Source: Bacteroidales bacterium UBA2861
GTDB taxonomy: Bacteria; Bacteroidota; Bacteroidia; Bacteroidales; UBA932
Assembly: GCA_002350615.1 (NCBI GenBank)
Contig: DEFD01000019.1
Span: 3,542-11,736 of the forward strand
Reading direction: 5' to 3'
DNA length: 8,195 bases
Positions 1 to 7,400 of the stretch are shown piece by piece (position 1 is the first letter of the stretch; the number at the start of each line of letters is the position of its first letter). A model generated the notes under the pieces. The model was not told the DNA's origin. It saw only the letters and a program-made list of their open reading frames with translations, and did not search any database. The translations under genes and the position numbers were made by a program.

Positions 1-124
1 CAAGGAAGAACTCATCGGCGATATCATCGCTCTCCTCCAGAGCCCTGCTCGCAATGTCATCAGCGCTCTCCAGAGCGCAGGCAACACCATTGCCGGAGTG
101 GTCAAGACCCTCGAAGAAAGATAA
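1..124 (+). CDS. rplJ: 50S ribosomal protein L10, C-terminal end (5' part outside window)
   Basis: Only the last 40 codons and the TAA stop (122-124) are present; base 1 is the last base of a codon cut by the window edge. The peptide begins KEELIGDIIALLQSPARNV and ends KTLEER, which matches the tail of Bacteroidota L10 proteins as I remember them; position directly upstream of rplL supports this. L10 binds the L11 stalk base on 23S rRNA and its C-terminal helix carries the L7/L12 dimers. The visible part is helical and contains the repeated pieces ALLQS and ALQS, whose DNA forms two short hairpins. The stop is doubled (TAATAA). In many bacteria L10 or the L10-L12 complex represses its own mRNA at a leader upstream of rplJ; that region is outside the window. 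The identity is secure from context, though the fragment alone would be weak evidence. Confidence 0.9.
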   Translation, partial: KEELIGDIIALLQSPARNVISALQSAGNTIAGVVKTLEER

Positions 125-160
125 TAAAAACAATAATAACAATTTAAAAATCAAACAATT
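125..160 (+). promoter_or_regulatory. G-free, A-rich translation leader of rplL
   Basis: The 36 bases between rplJ and rplL contain no G at all, so there can be no Shine-Dalgarno sequence and almost no secondary structure. Counting back from the ATG, A is present at -3, -6 and -12 to -15. This fits the Kozak-like A-rich initiation context reported for Flavobacterium and other Bacteroidota, whose ribosomes make little use of Shine-Dalgarno pairing. The leader very likely supports strong initiation on rplL, whose product is needed in several copies per ribosome. No convincing Bacteroidota promoter (TTTG at -33, TAnnTTTG at -7) is seen here, so rplL is read as co-transcribed with rplJ. Confidence 0.7.
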
Positions 161-535
161 ATGGCAGACGTAAAGAAACTTGCAGAAGAGTTGGTAAACT
201 TGACTGTCAAAGATGTACAGGAACTCGCAAAGGTCCTCAAGGAAGAATATGGTATCGAGCCCGCAGCTGCAGCAGTTGCAGTAGCCGGTCCCGCAGCAGC
301 AGCTGAAGCAGCTCCTGCAGAGCAGACTGAGTTCGATGTTATCCTCACCAGCGCCGGACAGGCTAAGCTCCAGGTCATCAAGGTCGTCAAGGACGCCCTC
401 GGACTCGGACTTAAGGAAGCCAAGGATCTCGTTGACGGAGCTCCCAAGGCTGTTAAGGAGAAAATCTCCAAAGCAGAGGCCGAGCAGCTCAAGGCTACTC
501 TTGAGGAGGCCGGTGCAGAGGTCGAGATCAAGTAA
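161..535 (+). CDS. rplL: 50S ribosomal protein L7/L12
   Basis: Complete, 124 residues, the normal length for the family. It is the multi-copy ribosomal stalk protein that recruits and activates the translation GTPases IF2, EF-Tu, EF-G and RF3. Three parts are visible. Residues 1-33 are the helical N-terminal domain that dimerises and binds L10. Residues 35-54 are an Ala/Pro-rich flexible hinge, encoded by a low-complexity run of GCA/GCT codons. Residues 55-124 are the globular C-terminal domain, with the signature GLGLKEAKDLV at 81-91 and the factor-binding face Lys69, Ile73, Lys74, Lys77 and Lys88. Lys77 stands where E. coli has Arg73, a common conservative change. The start is fixed by in-frame TAA codons at 122, 125, 134 and 137 with no other start codon between them and 161. 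It shares rplJ's reading frame and is followed by a strong terminator-like hairpin. Confidence 0.98.
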   Translation: MADVKKLAEELVNLTVKDVQELAKVLKEEYGIEPAAAAVAVAGPAAAAEAAPAEQTEFDVILTSAGQAKLQVIKVVKDALGLGLKEAKDLVDGAPKAVKEKISKAEAEQLKATLEEAGAEVEIK

Positions 536-542
536 ATCCGAC

Positions 543-559
543 CCCTCCCTGCTGAGGGA
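543..559 (+). other. Small hairpin between rplL stop and terminator, two alternative pairings
   Basis: Just after the rplL stop lies a short GC-rich inverted repeat that can fold two ways: CCCTC (543-547) with GAGGG (554-558) around a 6-base loop, or TCCCT (546-550) with AGGGA (555-559) around the tetraloop GCTG. Each stem is only 5 bp. It has no following T run, so it is not itself a terminator. It might shield the rplL mRNA end or influence the main hairpin downstream; either role is inference. A stem this short can occur by chance. Confidence 0.4.
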
Positions 560-565
560 CAAAAC

Positions 566-604
566 AGGTTTAGAGCCAGGGTTAATAGGCTCTAAACCTT
601 TTTT
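566..604 (+). terminator. Intrinsic terminator / attenuator between rplL and rpoB
   Basis: A perfect 12-bp inverted repeat, AGGTTTAGAGCC (566-577) and GGCTCTAAACCT (588-599), encloses a 10-base loop (578-587) and runs straight into T residues; 599-604 are six T. This is the form of a Rho-independent terminator on the + strand. An AAAA run at 561-564 could lengthen the stem past one unpaired C, and would give a weaker minus-strand terminator. Because rpoB follows 38 bases later and no good promoter is seen between them, the likely role is partial termination that sets the ratio of ribosomal stalk mRNA to polymerase mRNA, as the rplL-rpoB attenuator does in E. coli. The structure is seen directly; the attenuator role is inferred. 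Confidence 0.88.
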
Positions 605-642
605 CCGTATAAAAGTTATTTTCTTTTCCTTACCGGCTGAAT

Positions 643-3600
643 ATGTCAAAAAAGACCATAAACAAGCGTATCAATTTCGCAACTTCAAAGATTCTGGAGT
701 ACCCGGATCTGCTGGAGGTCCAGTTGAAGTCTTTCAAGGATTTCTTCCAGCTTGAAACCACCCCCGAAAACAGGAAAAACGAGGGTCTTTTCAGGGTTTT
801 CCAGGAGATTTTCCCGATTGAAGATACCCGCAACAGCTACAAGCTCGAGTTCATCGACTACTTCATCGATCCTCCCAGGTATTCAATCGTGGAATGTCTC
901 GAAAGGGGGCAGACCTACAGTGTCCCTCTCAAGGCGAAGCTTCGTCTTTCCTGCACCGATGCTGAGCATGAGGACTTCGATACCAGAGTCCAGGACGTAT
1001 ATCTCGGGGACATCCCCTATATGACTCCCGGAGGAACTTTCATCATCAACGGTTCCGAGCGTATCATAGTGTCCCAGCTGCATCGTTCGCCGGGCGTATT
1101 CTTCGATCAGAGCATGCATGCAAACGGCACCAAGCTCTATTCAGCGAGGATCATCCCCTTCAAGGGCTCCTGGATCGAGTTCGCTACCGACATCAACAAT
1201 GTCATGTATGCCTACATCGACCGAAAGAAGAAGCTTCCCGTGACCACCCTTCTCAGGGCTATTGGTTACACATCCGACAAGGATATCATCGACATTTTCA
1301 ACCTTGCGGACGAAGTTACGGTCAACAAGAAGAACCTCAAGGCTAATGCCGGACGCAAGCTCGCGGCCAAGGTTCTCAAGACATGGACCGAGGACTTCGA
1401 GGATGAGGATACGGGAGAAGTCATTCCTATCGAACGCACCATGCCCATCGTCGAGAGGGGCGCAGTGCTCGATGACGATACCATCGCCGCGATCCTCGAC
1501 ACCGACGTAAAAAGCATTCTGCTGCAGAAGGACGAAGCAACGAGCAACGAATACTCGATTATCTTCAACTCCCTGCAGAAAGATCCTACCAACACGGAAA
1601 TCGAGGCTGTAAACTATATCTACAAACAGCTTCGCAACAGCGAACCGCCAGATGAGAGCACGGCCCGCGACGTCATCGACAAGCTTTTCTTCAGCGAGAA
1701 GCGCTACGATCTCGGCACTGTAGGCCGCTATCGCCTGAACCGCAAGCTCGGGCTCGACACCGATCCTTCCGTAAGGGTTCTCACCCAGAAGGACATGGTG
1801 GAAATCGTGAAGTATCTCATCCAGCTGATCAATTCCAAGGCTACCGTCGATGATATCGACCACCTGAGCAACAGGCGTGTACGTACCGTCGGCGAGCAGC
1901 TCGCGAACCAGTTCAGCGTAGGTCTTAGCCGTATGGCCCGCACCATCAGGGAAAGGATGAACGTACGCGACAGCGAACAGTTCTCCCCCATCGACCTCAT
2001 CAACGCCAAGACTCTCAGCAGCGTTATCAATTCCTTCTTCGGAACGAGCCAGCTGAGCCAGTTCATGGACCAGACCAACCCTCTTGCCGAAATCACTCAC
2101 AAGAGGCGTCTCAGCGCTCTCGGTCCCGGAGGTCTTTCCCGTGAGAGGGCAGGCTTCGAGGTGCGTGACGTCCACTACACCCATTACGGACGCCTCTGCC
2201 CTATCGAATCCCCTGAAGGCCCGAACATCGGTCTTATCTCCAGCCTCTGCGTTTACGCACGCATCGACTCCCTCGGCTTCATCGAGACTCCTTACCGCGA
2301 CGTTAAGGGCGGAAAGGTTGACCTGAGCGCCGCCGGCACCCATTACATGAGCGCCGAAGAGGAAGAGGACAAGCTCGTATCGCTGGCCAACGTGAAGATG
2401 GACGACGAGGGCAATATTCTCGAAGACCGCATCCAGTGCCGTCTGGAGGCAGACTTCCCCGTGGTCACCAAAGAAGAGGTGGACTACATGGACGTCGCTC
2501 CTAACCAGATGGCCTCCGTGGCTGCTTCCCTTATCCCGTTCCTGGAGCACGACGACGCACACCGCGCACTCATGGGCGCGAACATGATGCGTCAGGCCGT
2601 TCCCCTTCTCAAACCCGAGTCCCCTATCGTGGGCACCGGTCTGGAAGAAAGGGTCTGCCTGGATTCCCGTACCCAGTACATCGCGGAGCGCAAGGGCGAA
2701 GTCACCTATGTGGACGCCAATGAAATCCGCATCAAGTATGCACGCACCGAAGACGAGAACTTCGTCAGCTTCTCGCCCGAGGAAACCATATACAAGCTGC
2801 CTATTTTCCGCCGCACCAACCAGAGCACGACCGTGAACCTCATTCCGATCGTCCGCAAGGGTGACAAGGTGGAGAAGGGCCAGGTTCTCACCGAAGGCTA
2901 CGCCACCCAGAACGGCGAGCTCGCCCTCGGACGCAACCTGATGGTGGCCTTCATGCCCTGGAAGGGATACAACTATGAGGATGCCATCGTGCTTTCCGAA
3001 GAAATGGTCAAGTGGGATATCCTCACCAGCGTGCACGTAGATGAATATGTTACCGAAGTGCGCGACACGAAGCGCGGTATGGAAGAGTTCACCTCCGACA
3101 TCCCGAACGTAAGTGAAGATGCGACCCGCGACCTCGACGAGAGCGGTATTGTGCGCGTAGGCGCCCACATCGAACCCGGCGGCATCATGGTGGGTAAGAT
3201 CACTCCCAAGGGAGAGAGCGATCCTTCTCCGGAAGAGAAACTGCTCAAGGCCATCTTCGGCGACAAGGCAGGCGATGTCAAGGATGCCTCCCTCAAGGCC
3301 AATCCTTCCCTCAGCGGCACTGTGGTAAAGACAGCCCTCTACGCGAAGCTCCAGAAGGAGACCGGACGCAGGGGCGCAGGCCGCAGCGACCAGAAGACAA
3401 GGCTGGAAATCCGCGAGGCTGAATTCAACAAGAAGGTGGAGAAACTCCGCGCAGACTTCATCCAGAGGCTTACAGTACTCACCAAGAACCGCAAGAGCGC
3501 CGGAATCAACGACCTCTACGGCGTGGAAGTCGTGGCCAAGGACAAGAAGTTCACCGCTGACATCCTCAAGAACATCGACTACAACAACGTCAATTCCGGC

Positions 3601-4464
3601 AAATGGACTACCGACAAGGACGCCAACCTGCTCATCCGCGACCTCATCAACAACTACTGCATCGCCTACAAGGCCGAGGCAGCCGTCTGCAAGAGGGAGA
3701 TGGACCAGATCAAGGTGGGCGACGAACTCCCCAACGGAGTCATGAAGCTTGCAAAGGTTTACATTGCCAAGAAGCGTAAGATCACCGTCGGTGACAAGAT
3801 GGCAGGCCGTCACGGCAACAAGGGTATCGTGGCAAAGATCGTCCGTCAGGAAGACATGCCGTTCCTCGAGGACGGTACTCCCGTGGACATCGTGCTCAAC
3901 CCGCTCGGCGTGCCTTCCCGTATGAACCTCGGCCAGATTTACGAGACCGTCCTCGGTTGGGCGGGCAGCAAACTCGGGCTCAAGTTCAGCACCCCGATCT
4001 TCGACGGTGCAAGCATCGATGAAATCTGCGACTATACCGACAAGGCAGGGGTTCCCCGTTTCGGCAAGACCCGTCTGCGCGACGGCGGCACCGGCGACTG
4101 GTTCGACCAGCCCGCGACCGTCGGCGTCATCTACATGATCAAGCTCGGACACATGGTCGATGACAAGATGCACGCAAGAAGCATCGGTCCCTACTCCCTC
4201 ATCACCCAGCAGCCTCTCGGCGGTAAAGCCCAGTTCGGCGGTCAGAGGTTCGGTGAAATGGAGGTCTGGGCACTCGAAGCCTTCGGCGCTGCCAACATCC
4301 TCCAGGAAATCCTTACTGTCAAGTCCGACGACGTGACCGGCAGGAGCAAGACATACGAGGCCATCGTAAAGGGCGACCCGATGCCTGCAGCCGGCATTCC
4401 CGAATCCCTCAACGTGCTGCTGCACGAACTCAGGGGTCTCGGACTCAAGGTTACGTTGGAATAG
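643..4464 (+). CDS. rpoB: DNA-directed RNA polymerase subunit beta
   Basis: Complete, 1,273 residues, close to the roughly 1,270 of Bacteroides beta. It forms, with beta', the active-site cleft of RNA polymerase. Landmarks in order: the protrusion motif SQLHRSPGVFFD at 144-155; the rifampicin pocket from about 468 to 493 (Gln473, Asp476, His486, Arg489, Ser491); the segment PIESPEGPNIGL at about 521; the Glu779-Asp780 pair in NYEDA near the catalytic centre; Lys1052 and Lys1060 in GDKMAGRHGNKG, which contact nucleic acid or substrate; and the C-terminal clamp-connecting segment GGKAQFGGQRFGEMEVWALEA. A charged, coiled-coil-like stretch between about 905 and 1025 is probably the lineage insert in the place of E. 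coli SI2. The start is fixed by an in-frame TAA at 610-612 and the lack of other start codons. There is no Shine-Dalgarno sequence; A is present at -3. It ends in TAG, 22 bases before rpoC. No frameshift or broken motif is seen. Confidence 0.99.
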   Translation: MSKKTINKRINFATSKILEYPDLLEVQLKSFKDFFQLETTPENRKNEGLFRVFQEIFPIEDTRNSYKLEFIDYFIDPPRYSIVECLERGQTYSVPLKAKLRLSCTDAEHEDFDTRVQDVYLGDIPYMTPGGTFIINGSERIIVSQLHRSPGVFFDQSMHANGTKLYSARIIPFKGSWIEFATDINNVMYAYIDRKKKLPVTTLLRAIGYTSDKDIIDIFNLADEVTVNKKNLKANAGRKLAAKVLKTWTEDFEDEDTGEVIPIERTMPIVERGAVLDDDTIAAILDTDVKSILLQKDEATSNEYSIIFNSLQKDPTNTEIEAVNYIYKQLRNSEPPDESTARDVIDKLFFSEKRYDLGTVGRYRLNRKLGLDTDPSVRVLTQKDMVEIVKYLIQLINSKATVDDIDHLSNRRVRTVGEQLANQFSVGLSRMARTIRERMNVRDSEQFSPIDLINAKTLSSVINSFFGTSQLSQFMDQTNPLAEITHKRRLSALGPGGLSRERAGFEVRDVHYTHYGRLCPIESPEGPNIGLISSLCVYARIDSLGFIETPYRDVKGGKVDLSAAGTHYMSAEEEEDKLVSLANVKMDDEGNILEDRIQCRLEADFPVVTKEEVDYMDVAPNQMASVAASLIPFLEHDDAHRALMGANMMRQAVPLLKPESPIVGTGLEERVCLDSRTQYIAERKGEVTYVDANEIRIKYARTEDENFVSFSPEETIYKLPIFRRTNQSTTVNLIPIVRKGDKVEKGQVLTEGYATQNGELALGRNLMVAFMPWKGYNYEDAIVLSEEMVKWDILTSVHVDEYVTEVRDTKRGMEEFTSDIPNVSEDATRDLDESGIVRVGAHIEPGGIMVGKITPKGESDPSPEEKLLKAIFGDKAGDVKDASLKANPSLSGTVVKTALYAKLQKETGRRGAGRSDQKTRLEIREAEFNKKVEKLRADFIQRLTVLTKNRKSAGINDLYGVEVVAKDKKFTADILKNIDYNNVNSGKWTTDKDANLLIRDLINNYCIAYKAEAAVCKREMDQIKVGDELPNGVMKLAKVYIAKKRKITVGDKMAGRHGNKGIVAKIVRQEDMPFLEDGTPVDIVLNPLGVPSRMNLGQIYETVLGWAGSKLGLKFSTPIFDGASIDEICDYTDKAGVPRFGKTRLRDGGTGDWFDQPATVGVIYMIKLGHMVDDKMHARSIGPYSLITQQPLGGKAQFGGQRFGEMEVWALEAFGAANILQEILTVKSDDVTGRSKTYEAIVKGDPMPAAGIPESLNVLLHELRGLGLKVTLE

Positions 4465-4486
4465 TTAACGGATAAAAGAAAAGAAT
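4465..4486 (+). promoter_or_regulatory. Short rpoB-rpoC spacer with purine-rich leader, no Shine-Dalgarno
   Basis: The 22-base gap ends in the A/G-rich run AAAAGAAAAGAAT before the rpoC ATG. There is A at -3 and -6 and no AGGAGG-like core, again the A-rich initiation context of Bacteroidota. An in-frame TAA at 4466-4468 with no start codon between it and 4487 fixes the rpoC start. The gap is too short for a terminator or promoter, so rpoB and rpoC must share a transcript. Confidence 0.6.
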
Positions 4487-7400
4487 ATGCCTACTTTCAA
4501 TAACAGAGAAAAAAAGGTAAACAGCAACTTCCAGACTATCAGCATCTCGCTGGCATCTCCCGAGGACATCACCGAAAGGAGCTGCGGAGAAGTCCTCAAG
4601 CCTGAGACGGTCAACTACCGTACCTACAAGCCTGAGAGGGACGGTCTTTTCTGCGAAAAGATTTTCGGCCCCACCAAGGACTACGAGTGCTACTGCGGCA
4701 AGTACAAGAGGATCCGCTACCGCGGAATCGTCTGCGACAGGTGCGGTGTAGAGGTTACCGAGAAGAAGGTCCGCCGCGAAAGGATGGGCCACATCAACCT
4801 CACCGTTCCCGTGGCTCACATCTGGTATTTCAAGAGCGCTCCCAACAAGATTTCCGCACTTCTCGGCATCCCTGCAAAGAAGCTTGAATCCGTAATCTAC
4901 TATGAGAAATACATAGTGGTGAACCCCGGCAAGAGCGAACTTGCAAAGATGGATCTCCTTGCGGAGGATGAATATCTCGACGTGCTCGCCAAGCTTCCCG
5001 GAAACGAGAACCTCAGCGACAGCGATCCCGATAAATTCATCGCCAAGATGGGTGCGGAAGGTATTTACGACCTTCTCAAGGAAATCGACGCCGACGCTCT
5101 CGGCAAGGAACTCCGCGCAAGGATGCGCGAGGAAACCAGCCAGCAGCGCAAGGCCGAAATCCTGAAGCGCCTCCAGATTGTCAAATGGTTCCAGGAAAGC
5201 AAGAAGGTGAACCACCCCGAGTGGATGATCATGAAGGTGATCCCGGTCATTCCCCCGGATCTCCGTCCTCTGGTTCCCCTCGACGGCGGTCGCTTTGCGA
5301 CATCGGACCTCAACGACCTCTACAGGCGAGTGATTATCCGCAACAACCGTCTGAAGAAGCTCATGGAAATCAAGGCTCCAGAAGTGATTCTCCGCAACGA
5401 GAAGCGCATGCTTCAGGAAGCCGTTGACAGCCTCTTCGACAATTCCAAGAAATCCAGCGCGGTCAAGAGCGAAAGCAACCGTGCCCTCAAGAGCCTTTCC
5501 GACTCCCTCAAGGGCAAGCAGGGACGCTTCCGCCAGAACCTCCTCGGTAAACGAGTGGACTACTCCGCACGTTCCGTTATCGTCGTAGGACCTGAACTCA
5601 ACATGCACGAGTGCGGTCTTCCGAAGTTCATGGCAGCCGAGCTTTACAAGCCGTTCATCATCCGCAAGCTCATCGAGCGCGGCATAGTGAAGACCGTAAA
5701 GAGCGCCAAGAAGATTGTGGACCGCAAGGATCCCGTCATCTGGGACATCCTCGAGAACGTAATGAAGGGACATCCGGTGCTGCTTAACCGTGCACCTACC
5801 CTCCACAGGCTCGGTATCCAGGCTTTCCAGCCCCGAATGATAGAAGGTAAGGCCATCCAGCTGCACCCGCTCGCATGTACGGCATTCAACGCCGACTTCG
5901 ACGGTGACCAGATGGCTGTCCACCTCCCTCTCGGCAACGCCGCAATCATGGAGGCGCAGCTTCTGATGCTCGGAAGCCAGAACATCCTGAACCCCGCGAA
6001 CGGAGCTCCTATCACGGTGCCTTCGCAGGACATGGTGCTCGGTCTCTACTACATCACGAAGATCCGTCCCGGCGCCAAGGGTGAGGGAATGACCTTCTAC
6101 GGACCGGAAGAGGTTATCATCGCCTACAACGAAAAGGCTATCGAGATGCACGCGGAAATCAACGTCCGCATCCCCGCAGACAAGCAGGACGCTTCCAAGG
6201 GGACGCAGATGGTGAAAACCACCGCTGGCCGCATCATCGTGAACCAGTTCGTTCCGGAAGAAGTTCCTTACGTGAACGAGGTCCTGGGCAAGAAGGCTTT
6301 GAGGAAGATCATTACCGAAGTCATCAAGTGCACGGGTGTCACCCGCACCGCCAAGTTCCTCGATGACATCAAGAACCTCGGATACGACCAGGCTTTCAGG
6401 GCCGGTATTTCCTTCAACCTCGGCGACGTTATCATCCCGAAGGAAAAATACAAGCTCATCGAAGACGGTTACAGGCAGGTGAACGACATCAAGAACAACT
6501 ACTCGATGGGATTCATCACCAACAACGAGCGTTACAACAAAGTGATCGACCTCTGGACCGCCATAGACAACAAGCTCTCCGGCATAGTGGAGAAGCAGAT
6601 TTCCGCCGACCAGCAGGGATTCAACCCAGTGTACATGATGCTTGATTCAGGTGCCCGTGGTTCAACCCAGCAGATCAAACAGCTCTGCGGTATGCGAGGC
6701 CTTATGGCAAAGCCCCAGAAGAGCGGTGCGGCCGGCAGCGAGATCATCGAAAACCCTGTTATCTCCAACCTTAAGGAAGGAATGACGGTGCTCGAGTACT
6801 TCATCTCCACCCACGGTGCACGTAAAGGTCTTGCCGATACCGCCCTCAAGACTGCCGATGCAGGTTACCTGACAAGGCGTCTGGTTGACGTATCGCACGA
6901 CATCATCGTCACCGAGGAAGACTGCGGAACGCTCCGCGGACTCATCGCCACGGCCATCAAGAACAAGGACGAAGTCGTCGAGACCCTCGGAGAGAGGATT
7001 CTCGGACGTACCTCCGTGCACGATATCTTCAATCCCCTCACCGGCGAACTCATCCTGCGTGCAGGAGAGGAAATCCGTGAGAAGGAAGCCGCGCTCATCG
7101 ACAGCCTGCCCATCGAGCAGGTGGAAATCCGTTCGGTCCTCACCTGTGAGAGCCGTCACGGTGTCTGCGCGAAGTGCTACGGACGCAACCTCGCCACTTC
7201 CAGAATGGTTGAAAAAGGCGAAGTGGTCGGTGTCATCGCCGCACAGTCCATCGGTGAACCTGGTACTCAGCTTACCCTGCGTACCTTCCACGTAGGTGGT
7301 ACGGCCGGCGGTAGCGTCGTGGATTCATCCATCGAGAGCAAATACGACGGCAAACTGCAGTTCGAAGAACTCCGCACCATCGAGCGCGAGACCGAGAACG

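Noticed and set aside
261..330. GCAGC-rich short repeats as a microsatellite or regulatory repeat
   Set aside because: They are the alanine codons of the L7/L12 hinge, normal for this family.
151..531. A minus-strand open frame opposite rplL
   Set aside because: A Ser/Ala-rich low-complexity translation arising from the alanine-rich hinge and biased codons of rplL; not a gene.
605..642. A separate promoter for rpoB downstream of the terminator
   Set aside because: TATTTTCT at 617-624 only partly matches the Bacteroidota -7 element TAnnTTTG, and there is no TTTG at the expected distance upstream. I see no supportable promoter, though a weak one cannot be excluded.
336..755. A + strand open frame of 139 codons spanning rplL, the terminator and the start of rpoB
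   Set aside because: It overlaps two certain genes in another frame, crosses the terminator hairpin, and has an Arg/Ser-rich out-of-frame composition.
1141..4425. A 1,094-residue protein gene on the minus strand opposite rpoB
   Set aside because: It is in exact codon register with rpoB and is explained by absence of TTA, CTA and TCA codons in rpoB. Its translation resembles no family I know, and rpoB is unquestionably the real gene.
4451..6151. A 566-residue protein gene on the minus strand opposite the start of rpoC
   Set aside because: Same codon-register shadow of rpoC; no recognisable domain and no convincing start signal.
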